Shown here piece by piece: positions 31,894 to 42,800 of a stretch of DNA of 64,000 bases. The position numbers were made by a program, and so were the translations under genes. Source of the stretch: Streptomyces sp. B21-083 (lineage in GTDB: Bacteria > Actinomycetota > Actinomycetes > Streptomycetales > Streptomycetaceae); NCBI RefSeq assembly GCF_036898825.1, contig NZ_JARUND010000002.1:434001-498000 (forward strand). Direction: 5' to 3'. A model generated the notes under the pieces. That model did no database searches. It saw only the letters and a program-made list of their open reading frames with translations, and had not been told where the DNA came from. The stretch's first letter is position 1. Each line of letters opens with the position of its first letter.

Positions 31894-33939
31894 TCAGAGT
31901 GCGGTGATGCCGTCGATGACGTGGCGGAGGAAACCGGCCGCGGTGCCGCCGTCGCAGACGCGGTGATCGAAGGTCAGCGAGAGGTTGACGACCTCGCGCA
32001 CCTCGACCCGGCCGTCCACCGCCCAGGGGCGTTCCACGAGCCGTCCGACGCCGAGCATGCCCGTCTGGGGGTGGTTGAGGATCGGGGTGGCGCCGTCGAC
32101 GCCGAGCACGCCGTAGTTGTTGAGGGTGAACGTGCCGCCGGTCCGGTGTGCGGCGGGGAGCGCGCCGCGTCGGGCGAGGCCGGTGAGGCGGCGCAGTTCG
32201 GCGGCGAGATCGGCCGGCGGCAACCGGTCGGCGTCCCGTACGACGGGGACGACCAGTCCCTCGTCGGTCTGCGCGGCGAAACCGAGGTGTACCTGGGGCA
32301 ATCGGACGATCTCCGAACGGATGTCGTCCACACGAGAGTTGAGCTGCGGAAAGGCGGCGAGTCCGGCAAGACAGGCCCGGGCGAGCAGCGGCAGCAGACC
32401 TGTGCCGAGCGTGTCACGGGCGGCCAGCAGGGCGGTGGCGTCGGCGTCCGCCCAGATCGTGACGGCGGGCGTGTCACGGTGGCCGCGAACGAACTTCTCG
32501 GCGGCGGCGTCCAACGGGATCCGGAGTCCGGGCTGCCGAGCGGTCGTAGCTGTACCACTCTCCTGACTCCCCCGGCTCCCCGGCTCCACGAGGGCCGCCG
32601 CACCATTGCTCATGGCCCGCCGTGCCCCGCCTGTGCCGTAGCCGGTGAGGACCGCGCCCGAGTCGGCCTCGGCTGCGGCCTCCGCCACGGACAGCAGCGG
32701 TGCTCCGACCTTGGCCATCTCGCCGGCCGGGCAGTGCAGGGCGGTCACGGTCCCGGCGAAGGGACTCGGCAGGGTGATGACGGACTTGGCCGTCTCGACC
32801 TCGACGACGGTCTGGTCGTGCGTGACGCTGTCGCCCACGGCGACCGTCCACTCCAGCACCTCGGCCTCCACCAGCCCCTCCCCCAGGTCCGGCAGCAGGA
32901 ACGTACGGCTGTTGACCGCCGGCTCGACGGGCGCCTGCGGCACCGGCTGCCGTACGCCCCGGCCGCCGTCCGGCAGCAGTCGGCGCAGTCCGGCCAACAC
33001 CCGCCCGACACCCGGCAGATGGGCACTTTCGAGCAGTGGCGGCGGATACGGGATGTCGAGGCCGGTGACCCGCAGCACCGGCGCGCGCAGCGCGTCGAAG
33101 CAGCGCTCCTGAACCCGGGCCGCGATCTCGGCGCCGACGCCGGCGAACCCCTGCGCCTCGTGCACCACCAGGCAGCGGCCGGTGCGCCGTACGGACGCGG
33201 TGAGCGCGTGGTCATCGAGCGGGACGAGGGTGCGCAGGTCGAGCACCTCCACGTCGAGTCCCTCGGCCGCGGCCTGCGCCGCCGCCGCCAGCGCCACGGC
33301 GACCGACGGGCCGTAGGCGACGAGTGTGGCGTCGGTGCCGGGCCGACGCACGGCAGCCGTACCGAACGGCTCGGCGCGCAGGGGGAGTTGGATGTCCTCC
33401 TTGGTCCAGTAGTGGCGCTTGGGTTCGAGGAACACCACCGGGTCCGGGTCCTCGATCGCCTCCCGCAGCAGGGAGTAGGCGTCGGCGACCGTGGCGGGCG
33501 TGACGACCTTCAGACCCGCTGTGTGCGTGTAATACGCCTCGCTGGAGTCGCTGTGGTGCTCGACTCCGCCGATGCCGCCGCCGTACGGGATGCGGACGAC
33601 CAGGGGCAGGGCGAGGGCGCCGCGGGTGCGGTTGCGGAACTTGGCCATGTGGGAGGCGATCTGTTCGAACGCCGGGTAGGCGAAGGCGTCGAACTGCATC
33701 TCCACCACCGGCCGGAAACCGGCCATCGCCATCCCGACGGCGAGGCCGGCGATGCCCGCCTCCGCGACCGGGGTGTCGAAGCAGCGGCGGTCGCCGAACG
33801 CGTCCGTGAGTCCGTCGGTGACCCGGAAGACACCGCCGAGCCGGCCGACGTCCTCGCCGAACACGACGACGCGTTCGTCCGCGTCGAGCGCGTCCCGCAG
33901 AGCGGTGTTGAGGGCCTGTGCCATCGCGGTGGCCGTCAT
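31894..33939 (-). CDS. 2-oxoacid dehydrogenase E1beta-lipoyl-E2 fusion
   Basis: A 681-residue fusion of two normally separate subunits. Residues 1-325 are an E1 beta subunit (FGEDVGRLGGVFRVTDGL, DTPVAEAGIAGLAVGMAMAG, YGGGIGGVEHHSDSSEAYY). Residues about 345-420 form a lipoyl domain with Lys near 383 (VEVETAKSVITLPSPFAG). Residues about 472-681 are an E2 acyltransferase with the catalytic FDHRVCDGG. No peripheral subunit-binding domain is recognisable between lipoyl and catalytic parts. It follows E1alpha with one base between stop and start. With E1alpha it should turn branched-chain 2-oxoacids into acyl-CoA; no E3 gene is nearby. Confidence 0.88.
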   Translation of the reverse strand: MTATAMAQALNTALRDALDADERVVVFGEDVGRLGGVFRVTDGLTDAFGDRRCFDTPVAEAGIAGLAVGMAMAGFRPVVEMQFDAFAYPAFEQIASHMAKFRNRTRGALALPLVVRIPYGGGIGGVEHHSDSSEAYYTHTAGLKVVTPATVADAYSLLREAIEDPDPVVFLEPKRHYWTKEDIQLPLRAEPFGTAAVRRPGTDATLVAYGPSVAVALAAAAQAAAEGLDVEVLDLRTLVPLDDHALTASVRRTGRCLVVHEAQGFAGVGAEIAARVQERCFDALRAPVLRVTGLDIPYPPPLLESAHLPGVGRVLAGLRRLLPDGGRGVRQPVPQAPVEPAVNSRTFLLPDLGEGLVEAEVLEWTVAVGDSVTHDQTVVEVETAKSVITLPSPFAGTVTALHCPAGEMAKVGAPLLSVAEAAAEADSGAVLTGYGTGGARRAMSNGAAALVEPGSRGSQESGTATTARQPGLRIPLDAAAEKFVRGHRDTPAVTIWADADATALLAARDTLGTGLLPLLARACLAGLAAFPQLNSRVDDIRSEIVRLPQVHLGFAAQTDEGLVVPVVRDADRLPPADLAAELRRLTGLARRGALPAAHRTGGTFTLNNYGVLGVDGATPILNHPQTGMLGVGRLVERPWAVDGRVEVREVVNLSLTFDHRVCDGGTAAGFLRHVIDGITAL

Positions 33940-33940
33940 C

Positions 33941-35143
33941 TCAGTTTCCCTCCAACTCGGCGCGCAGGGCGGCGCGTTGCTCGGTCAGTTGCGGGGTCGG
34001 GGTGCTGAACACATGGTCGAACAGCGAGAGCGGGTCCAGAGCGGGGTCCGCGGCGAGCCTGACGCGCACATCGGCCGCGTACGCCTCGGCCTCCGCCGCG
34101 ACCGCACGGATGTCGTCCTCGGTGAGCAGGCCGTGCTCGCGCAGCCAGTTCTCCAGCCGGTCGATCGGGTCACGTCCACGCCAGTGCTCCGCCTCCTCGG
34201 CCGGACGGTAGCGGGAGGGGTCGTCGGCGCTGGTGTGGGGGGCCATCCGGTAGGTGTGCGCCTCGACCAGCCAGGGGCCGCCGCCCGAGCGGGCTTCCTC
34301 AACCGCCTTGCCCAGTACGGCGAGTACGGCCGCCACGTCGTTGCCGTCCACCTGCTCGGAGCGGACGCCGTAGCCAACTCCCTTGTACGCCAGGCTCGGT
34401 GCGGCGCTCTGCGCGGAGAGCGGGACGGAGATGGCGTAACGGTTGTTCTGCACCAGGAAGACCACGGGGGCCCGCAGGACGCCCGCGATGCCCAGCGCCT
34501 CGTGGAAGTCCCCCTCGCTGGTGGCGCCGTCGCCGACGAGCGCGAGGGCGACCGTGTCCGTTCCCTTGAGGCTTTCGCCGTGGGCCAGCCCCGTGGCGTG
34601 TGCCGCGTGAGTGGCCAGCGGGGTGCACTGGGGGGCGGTGCGGTGTCGCACGGGGTCGTAGCCGCAGTGGCCGTCGCCGCGCAGGAGGGTCAGCGTCTCG
34701 ACGGGGTCGATACCCCGGCTGACCAGCGCCACGCAGTCGCGGTAGGTGGGGAACAGCCAGTCGGTCGGGCGCAGGGCGAGGGCGGCGCCCACCTGGCACG
34801 CCTCCTGGCCGAGGCTGGACGGGTGGACCGCGAGCCGGCCCTGACGGGCGAGCGCGGTCGCCTGTTCGTCGAAGCGGCGCCCCACCACCATTTTCCGGTA
34901 CGCCGCGAGCAGCAGCCCGGAATCGGGCAGGTCGTACGCACGGCATTCGCCGGTCGAGTCGTCCGGTTCCGCCAGTTCCGCCAGTTCGGCCAGTTCGCTC
35001 GGATCGCCCTCCAGCTCTTTCCCCTTCCATGGGAAAAAGCGGACCGGAACTTGAGAAGGAAGCCATTGCGAAGGTGAAAGCGAAGGCACAGACGGAGAAT
35101 CCGCCCGTTCCACCACGGCTCCAAGCGTCGGTTTGTTGCCCAA
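33941..35143 (-). CDS. Branched-chain-type 2-oxoacid dehydrogenase E1 alpha subunit
   Basis: A 400-residue thiamine-diphosphate enzyme subunit. The cofactor motif is GDGATSEGDFHEALGIAGVLRAPVVFLVQNN; LFPTYRDCVALVSRGIDP and YRMAPHTSADDPSRY are typical of BkdA-like E1alpha. The TTG start at 35143 with GGCGGGGAA upstream is the best visible but uncertain; the first 70 residues are variable and include an ELAELAELAE repeat. It is the first gene of a two-gene operon with the E1beta-E2 fusion. It may feed branched acyl-CoA to metabolism or to the adjacent NRPS pathway; this link is only positional. Confidence 0.87.
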   Translation of the reverse strand: MGNKPTLGAVVERADSPSVPSLSPSQWLPSQVPVRFFPWKGKELEGDPSELAELAELAEPDDSTGECRAYDLPDSGLLLAAYRKMVVGRRFDEQATALARQGRLAVHPSSLGQEACQVGAALALRPTDWLFPTYRDCVALVSRGIDPVETLTLLRGDGHCGYDPVRHRTAPQCTPLATHAAHATGLAHGESLKGTDTVALALVGDGATSEGDFHEALGIAGVLRAPVVFLVQNNRYAISVPLSAQSAAPSLAYKGVGYGVRSEQVDGNDVAAVLAVLGKAVEEARSGGGPWLVEAHTYRMAPHTSADDPSRYRPAEEAEHWRGRDPIDRLENWLREHGLLTEDDIRAVAAEAEAYAADVRVRLAADPALDPLSLFDHVFSTPTPQLTEQRAALRAELEGN

Positions 35144-35300
35144 TTCCCCGCCGTCCTCTCCGTGCGGGACGCTGCTGCGCCCGGGTGCTCCACCAGGGCT
35201 AACACAGTCTCACCTCGCCTTTCGAGAAGGGGAGATGAAGCGGAACTGAACAGTCCGCAGGTATGCGCCGGCCGGGCCTGGGTGAACGGAACGTCAACCT

Positions 35301-35317
35301 ACCGTTGGGGCAACGGT
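35301..35317. promoter_or_regulatory. Palindrome in the E1alpha/NRPS divergent region
   Basis: ACCGTTG (35301-35307) and CAACGGT (35311-35317) form a perfect inverted repeat with a 3-base centre, followed by AATTTTC. It lies about 80 bases before the first gene of the NRPS cluster and could be an operator or a small hairpin. No other feature was seen in 35144-35395. Confidence 0.35.
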
Positions 35318-35395
35318 AATTTTCGGGTCGCCCGTCCTTTGCGATTCTCCGGTTGCAATTGATCCGCGAAGCACGGCCCTGCGGAAGGCAATGGA

Positions 35396-36718
35396 ATGTC
35401 CCCCGTACGCCCCCAAGTACGCCCGGGAAATCGTCACTACACACTCGTCTGTACCTCCTGCGGCACCCGCTACGAGGACGACGGCCTGATTCTCGACTGC
35501 CCTCGACCACACGATCCGGCGTTCCTGCGCACCGAGTACACCGCGCACAGCGGGTATGAGGGCTCCGCCGGACGCGTCGGCACCGGGTTGTTCCGTCACG
35601 CCCCTCTGCTGCCGGTGGCGCGGACCTTTCCCGATGTGCCCGGCCCGGTCGTCCACCACGCGGACCGGCTCGGCCGGCGCATCGGCCTCGATCAGCTGTG
35701 GGTCGCCTTCAACGGGTACTGGCCGGAGCGCGGCGCTCAGCTGCCGACCTGCACGTTCAAGGACCTTGAGGCGTACACGGTGCTCGGCCGGCTGCCCGTC
35801 GACCCGCCTGTGCTGGTGATCCCCTCGGCGGGCAACACCGCCGCCGCCTTCGCGTGGGCAGCGACCCGTCATCAGGTGCCCTGCCTGCTCGTGGTGCCCG
35901 CACCGGCCATGGTCGGCATGCGCTTTCCCGGGCCGCTCGACCCCTGCGTACGCATCGTCGTCCTCGACGGCGGCGCCACCTACAGCGACGCCATCGCCGC
36001 CGCCGACCTGCTGGCCCGGCTCCCCGGCCATCAGGCGGAAGGCGGCTGCCGCAACGTCGGGCGCCGCGACGGTCTGGGCACCGTGATGCTGGCGGCGGCG
36101 GAGGCGATCGGGCGTCTGCCGAAGACGTACGTGCAGGCGGTCGGCAGCGGTACGGGAGCCATCGGCGCCCATGAGGCGGCGCGCCGGATCCGGTCCGGTG
36201 GCGAGCGGCTGCCGCGTCTGCTGATGTGTCAGAACGCGCCGTTCACCCCGCTGTTCGAGGCCTGGCGGTCCGGCGGTACGGCTCCCGCCGACCGGGAACA
36301 CGAGCCGCTGGCCCGTGAACTGACCAACAGGCGACCGCCGTTCACCGTCCACGGCGGCGTACGCGACGTGCTCACCGAGAGCGGTGGCGACGTCCTTCGT
36401 GTCGACAACGTTGCCGCCATCGCGGCGATGGACCTGTTCGCGGAGACCGAGGGCATCGACATCGAGCCGGGTGCGGGAGTCGCGCTGGCCGCCCTCGCCG
36501 ACGCCGTGAGCGCCGGGCGCGTCGACCGCGACGAAGTGGTCCTCCTCAACATCACGGGCGGCGGCCGGGCCCGGCAGTCCCGCGACCTCCGGCTGATCCC
36601 CGCCGAGCCCTGGCTGCGTATCCCCTGGCCCACTGGCGGCGACGGCCCGCGCATGGTCGCCGAGCAGGTCGGTCGGCGTCTGTCGTACGCCTCCACGCCT
36701 GCGGGAGCGGCCAGTTGA
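35396..36718 (+). CDS. Cysteate synthase-like PLP enzyme (threonine-synthase fold)
   Basis: A 440-residue fold-type II PLP enzyme. An N-terminal Cys segment (LVCTSCGTRYEDDGLILDC) precedes WVAFNGYWPERGAQLPTCTFKDLEAYTVLGRL, where Lys122 is the likely Schiff-base lysine. Phosphate binding is suggested by PSAGNTAAAF and QAVGSGTGAIG. The GYWPERGA..TC(T/S)FK(D/E)LEAY pattern recalls methanogen cysteate synthase, which makes L-cysteate from phosphoserine and sulfite, more than ordinary threonine synthase. ATG 35396 follows GGAAGG. It heads the NRPS cluster, so it probably supplies a non-protein amino acid, possibly cysteate. A threonine-synthase-like or diamino-acid function is the alternative. Confidence 0.72.
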   Translation: MSPVRPQVRPGNRHYTLVCTSCGTRYEDDGLILDCPRPHDPAFLRTEYTAHSGYEGSAGRVGTGLFRHAPLLPVARTFPDVPGPVVHHADRLGRRIGLDQLWVAFNGYWPERGAQLPTCTFKDLEAYTVLGRLPVDPPVLVIPSAGNTAAAFAWAATRHQVPCLLVVPAPAMVGMRFPGPLDPCVRIVVLDGGATYSDAIAAADLLARLPGHQAEGGCRNVGRRDGLGTVMLAAAEAIGRLPKTYVQAVGSGTGAIGAHEAARRIRSGGERLPRLLMCQNAPFTPLFEAWRSGGTAPADREHEPLARELTNRRPPFTVHGGVRDVLTESGGDVLRVDNVAAIAAMDLFAETEGIDIEPGAGVALAALADAVSAGRVDRDEVVLLNITGGGRARQSRDLRLIPAEPWLRIPWPTGGDGPRMVAEQVGRRLSYASTPAGAAS

Positions 36719-36826
36719 CGCCCCACTGTCCGCGCCCCAACGCCCGCTTGGGCGGCGCCGGATGACCCGCCACCGTACCGATGACAGCACCCCGACACTC
36801 CCCCACACCCCCACCGGAGCCCGCCG

Positions 36827-39800
36827 ATGACCGTCAGCCATGGCCTGGAGCCGTCCGCCGCCCAGCGCTCGATGTGGTTCGGCCAGCGGCTCGGCGGCGC
36901 CGGTGCCGCCTACAACGTGGGCGAGTACACCGAGATCCACGGGCGCGTCGAGCCCGAGCTCTTCCGGGCGGCCGTACGGCTGGTGGTGGAGGCGACCGAG
37001 ACGCTGCGGTCGCGGTTCGCGGCGGACGACGACGGCGTACGGCTGCTGGTGGACGCCGGTCACGGGTGGACGATGCCCGTCGTCGACGCGGCGGGGGCCG
37101 AGGCCGCGCGGGACTGGATGGCGGACGACTTCGGCACGCCCTTCGACCTCGACCGGGGCCCGCTCTTCCGGTACGCGCTGCTGAGCCTCGCGGACGACCA
37201 CTGGATCTGGTACCAGGCGTACCATCACATCGCTGTCGACGGCTTCAGCTGTTCGCTCATCGCCCGGCGGGTGGCAGACGCGTACACCGCGCTCGCCGCG
37301 GGCACCCCGCACACTCCGCCGCCCGCTCCCCTCGGCCCGCTGATCGCCGCCGACAGGGCCTACCGCGCCGCGGAGCGGCAGGAACGCGATCGCGCCCACT
37401 GGGCGAGCGTCCTCGCCGACCGGCCCGAGCCGGTGAGTCTGTCCACCCGTCCGCCCCGGGTCGGCGACCGTTTCCTGCGCCGCACCGGCCATCTCCCCGA
37501 GCCCGCAGGGAACCTGGTCCACTCGGCCGCCGCCGGAGCCGGGACCCGCTGGTCCCGCGTGGTCCTCGCGGCGACCGCCGCCTATCTGCACCGGCTCACC
37601 GGCGCCCATGACATCGTCCTCGGCCTCGCGGTCGCCGCCCGCGAGAGCGAGACGGAACTCGCGACCCCGGGCATGGCGTCCAACGTGCTCCCCCTGCGGC
37701 TGTCCGTACGCCCGGACACGCCCGCCGTCGACCTCGTACGGCAGACGGCACAGGCCACACGCGACCTCCTCGGTCACCAACGCCACCGGGGCGAGGAACT
37801 GCGCCGGGAGGCGAACTGGCCCCAGGACGGGCCCCGTTACTTCGGTCCGGTGGTCAACGTCATGGCTTTCGGGCCGGAGGTGCGCTTCGCCGGGCATCCG
37901 ACCACTCGCCACAACCTGTCCACCGGGCCGGTCGAGGATCTCGCGGTCAACGTCTACGACCGCGCCGACGGCCAGGGGATCCGGGTCGATCTCGACGCGA
38001 GTCCCGAGCACTACACGGATAGCGAACTCACCGCCCACCACCGGCGTTTCCTCCACTTTCTGGAGGCGTTCGCGGCGGCGGCCTCCGTACCCGGCACGGT
38101 GGTCGGACGGGTCGGGGTGACGCTCCCCGGCGAGGAGTCGCGGCTCGACGGTCCGGTTCCCGCTCCCGCCGTACACGGCGGCACTGTTCCCGGGCTCTTC
38201 GCGGCCCGCGTGGCGGCCGACCCCGAGGGCGTCGCCGTCATCCACGGCGAGCAGGCGATCACCGGCCGCGGTCTCGACGCCCGCGCCAACCGGCTCGCCC
38301 ACCGTCTGCTTCGGCTCGGTGTCCGGCCCGAGGACCGGGTCGCGGTCCTGATGCGGCGCTCGGACGAGCTGATCGTGGCGTTGCTGGCCGTCCTCAAGGC
38401 GGGCGGCGCCTACGTCGGGCTCGATCCCCGCGCCCCGGCCGCCCGCACCCGGCGGATCCTCGCGGAGACCGACGCATCGGTCCTGCTGACGGACAGCGCC
38501 GACACTTCGTACGACGGTCTCCGCACCGTCAGCTGCACCGACCCCTCGCTCGTCACCGAACCGGAAACCGCTCCCGAAGTGCCGCTGCACTCCGACCAGT
38601 TGGCCTACGTCAGCTACACCTCGGGCTCCACCGGCAGGCCCAAGGGCGTCGCCGTCACCCACCGGGACATCGCGGCGCTTGCCGCCGACTCGGCGTTCGA
38701 GGGCGGCGCGCACGCACGGGTTCTCGTCCATTCGCCAACGGCGTTCGACGCCTCCACGTACGAGATGTGGGTTCCCTTGCTGGGCGGGGGCACCGCGGTG
38801 GTGGCCGGGGCGGGCGGGGCCGACGAGTACGTCGACGCCGCCGGGGTCGCCCGACTGACGGCCCGGCACGGACTGACGGCGCTGTGGCTGACCGCCGGGC
38901 TCTTCCGGCTCGCCGCCGAGCAGGACCCGGGCTGCTTCGCCGGTCTGCGCCAGGTCTGGGCCGGCGGCGAGGCCGTTCCCGCCTCCGCCGTCCGCCACGT
39001 CCTCGCGGCCTGTCCCGGTCTGACGGTCACCAACGGCTACGGCCCGACCGAGACGACCACGTTCGCCACCTGCCGTCCCTGCCCGGACGGCGCCGACGTG
39101 CCCGACGCGCTGCCCATCGGCCGCCCGCTCGACGGGATGCGCGCCCAGGTGCTCGACGGCGCCCTGCAGCCCGTTCCGCGGGGCGTGGTCGGCGAGTTGT
39201 ACGTGACCGGGCCCGGCGTGGCGCGCGGCTACCTGGGCCGCCCCGAAGCCACCGCCGAGCGCTTCACCGCCGACCCGTACGGCCCGCCGGGTGCCCGCAT
39301 GTACCGCACCGGTGACCGCGTCCGCCTGGACGGGAACGGCGAGCTGGAGTTCCACGGGCGCGCCGACGGCCAGGTCAAGCTGCGCGGCTTCCGCGTCGAA
39401 CCCGGCGAGATCGAGACAGCCCTCGCCGCCCATCCGCAGGTCGCCCAGGCCGTCGTACTCGTCCGCGAGGACCGCCCCGGCGACCGGCGGCTGATCGCGT
39501 ACGCGGTGCCCGCCGAGGGGCCGGTACCCGACCCGGAGTCCCTGCGCGCCCACCTCGCCGAACAGCTGCCCGACCAGCTGGTCCCCTCCGCGGTCGTGCG
39601 GCTGGACCGGCTGCCCCTGACCGCCAACGGCAAGGTGGACCGCGCCGCGCTGCCTGTTCCGCAGGTGACGAGTGGGAGCCAGGGCTCAGGGGCCCCGCGA
39701 CCACCACAGACCCCACGGACGCCTCAGGAAAAGGCCCTCTGCGACCTCTTCGCGGACGTCCTGGGTCTGCCAGAGGTCGGTGCCGACGACAGTTTCTTCG

Positions 39801-42800
39801 CGCTCGGCGGCCACTCACTGCTCGCCCTGCGCCTGATCGGCCGGATCCGCGACACGCTGGGCGCCGACCTCACCCTGCGCGACCTGTTCGGGGCGCCCAC
39901 TCCGGCGGCCCTCGCCGGTCCGCTCGGGGGCACGGGAGCCGTCGTATGGCCCGTCTCGCGGCCTGGACCGGGAGCCGTCCCGGACGAGGCGCCGCTGTCC
40001 TCCGCCCAGCGGCGCCTGTGGTTTCTGGACCGGCTGGAGGAGTCGGGCGCGGCCTACCACATCCCCCTCGCCGTACGGTTGACGGGCGCCGCCCTCGACC
40101 AGGGCGCCCTGCGCCTGGCGCTGGCCGATCTGGTCGCCCGGCACGAGATCCTGCGCACCGTCTACCCGGATACCGACGGCACTCCGCGCCAGCGGCTGCT
40201 GGACCCCTCGACCGCCCGGCCCCGACTGCACGTCGACCACGTCACGGAAGCCGAACTGCCCGACCGTCTGGCCGAGTTGGCGGGCCTGCGGCTCCGCCTC
40301 GCCGAGGAGATCCCGCTCCGCGCCCATCTGCTCGTCCTCGGCCCCGAGGACCACGTCCTCCTGCTGGTGCTGCACCACATCGCCGCGGACGGCTGGTCCC
40401 TGGATCCCCTCACCCGCGATCTGGCCGCCGCGTACCGGGCCCGCCGGGATCACCGGGTTCCCGATACGGCTCACCTACCCCTGCAGTACGCGGATTTCGC
40501 CGTCTGGCAGAGCGAGCAGCTCGGCGGCACCGGCGGTCTGATGGGCTCTCACCTCACTTACTGGACACAGGTGTTGGCCGGGCTGCCGGACGAACTCCTC
40601 CTGCCTGCCGACCGTCCCCGCCCGGCCCGTGCCACTCACCGGGGTGGCGACATACCCGTACGGCTTGACGCGAGCCTCCACCGGCGGTTGCGCGCGCTCG
40701 CCGGGGAGACCGGCACGACGCCGTTCATGGTCGTCCAGGCCGGTCTGGCCGCCCTGTTGACCCGGGTCGGGGCGGGCACCGACATCCCCCTGGGCACTCC
40801 GGTCGCGGGGCGCGCCGACGAGACGCTGGACGATCTGGTCGGCTGCTTCCTCAACACCCTCGTCCTGCGTACCGACACCTCCGGCGCCCCCACCTTCCGC
40901 GAACTGCTGGACCGGGTCAGGGACACGGATCTCGGTGCCTACGCCCACCAGGAGCTGCCGTTCGAGCAGCTGGTCGAGGCCCTCAACCCGCCCCGCTCAC
41001 CTGCCCGGCACCCGCTGTTCCAGGTCATGCTCGCCTTCCGGCCCGGCGCCGAACCGCACCTCGACCTGCCAGGCCTCACTGCCCGGAGTCTCCCCGTGGA
41101 GACCGGCGCGACGAAGATCGACCTCACCTTCAACCTCGGCGAACGGCACGCCGGCGACGGCTCCCCGGACGGCATCGAGGGCATCCTCCAGTACAGCGCC
41201 GATCTCTACGACCGGGCTACGGCCGAGGAGCTGGCCGCCCGCCTGGAGCGGCTGCTCCGGGCCGCTCTGGCGGATCCCGACCGGCCCGTGGGCACACTCG
41301 ACATCCTCGGCCGGGACGAACGGCGGCGCCTGCTCGTCGAGTGCAACGACACCGCGCGGGAGGTTCCGGAGACGGCCTTCCACCGGATGTTCGAGGCGCG
41401 GGCGGCTGAGACACCGGACGCGGTGGCCGTGACGGACGCGATCACCAGCCTGACCTACAACCAACTCGACGTGCGCGCCGACCGGTTGGCGCGAGCGCTG
41501 ACCTCGGTCGGCGCGGGACGCGGCCGTGTCGTCGCCTTCTCGCTGCTCCGGTCCGTCGACCTCGCGGTGGCGGTGCTGGCCGTTCTCAAGGCGGGCGCGG
41601 CCTATCTGCCGCTCGACCCGGAGCACCCGGTCGAACGGACCGCCTATCTGCTGTCCGACGCCGGCCCGGTGTGCGTCATCGCCAGGGACCCGGTCGGCGT
41701 CGGCTGTCCGGTCGTGAGTCCCGACGCGGACGCCCCCGGCACCCTCTTGAGTGACGCCCGCCCGGCCGACCCGGCCTATCTGATCTACACCTCCGGCACC
41801 ACCGGACGCCCCAAGGGGGTGGTCGTCGAACACCGCAACCTCACCACCTACGTGGCCCGTTGCGTGTCGGCGTACCCGAGTCTGCGCGGCGCCTCGCTGC
41901 TGCACGCCACGATGTCCTTCGACGCCACCGTGACAAGCCTGCACGGGGTGCTCGCCGCGGGCGGGCGGGTGCACATCGCCGCCGTCCACGAGGCGGGCGC
42001 GGAACCCTTGCCCGGCGGCTACACGTTCCTCAAGGCCACGCCGAGCCATCTCGCGCTGCTGCCCGCCCTGCCGTACGACATCTCGCCCACCGAGGAGTTC
42101 ATGCTCGGCGGCGAGGCCCTGGTCGGGGAGGCCCTGCGCGTCTGGCGCCGGGACCATCCCGACGTACGGCTGATCAACCACTACGGCCCGACCGAGCTCA
42201 CCGTCGGCTGCACCGACCACCGCATCGACCCAGGCGACGACCTGCCGTCCGGCCCGGTGCCCATCGGGCGCCCCATGTGGAACACCCGCGCCTACGTCCT
42301 GGACGCGTGGCTGAACCCGGTGCCCGCCGGCGTCGAGGGTGAGCTGTACGTGGCCGGCGACCAGGTGGCCCGGGGCTACTGGAACCGGCCCGGGCTGACC
42401 GCCGGACGGTTCGTCGCCGACCTGTACGGGCCGCCGGGTGCCCGGATGTACCGCACCGGCGACCTGGCCGTGCGCCGGGCCGACGGCGTCCTGGAGTTGC
42501 GGGGACGGGCCGACGGTCAGCTGAAGATACGGGGCCTGCGGATCGAGCCCGGCGAGATCGAGGGGGTACTCACCGCGCACGACGACGTCGACCAGGCCGC
42601 GGTGGTGGTCGGCGAGGACCGGACCGGCGTACGGCGGCTGATCGGCTATCTCGTGGGACCGGACACCGAAGCCGGAATCGACGTGCGGGCGTACGCGGCG
42701 GAACGGCTGCCCGGTCACATGGTCCCCGAGGTGTTCGTGATGCTCGACGCCCTGCCGATGACACCCAACGGCAAGCTGGACCGGGCCGCGCTCCCCGCGC

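Noticed and set aside
31921..34008. 695-codon plus-strand frame opposite the E1beta-E2 fusion
   Set aside because: Shadow frame; the E1beta, lipoyl and E2 motifs are all on the minus strand.
35294..39553. 1419-codon open frame on the minus strand, antisense to the first NRPS gene
   Set aside because: Composition is Gly/Arg/Val/Asp-rich without domains, and the plus strand carries clear C and A domains. It is a high-GC shadow frame.
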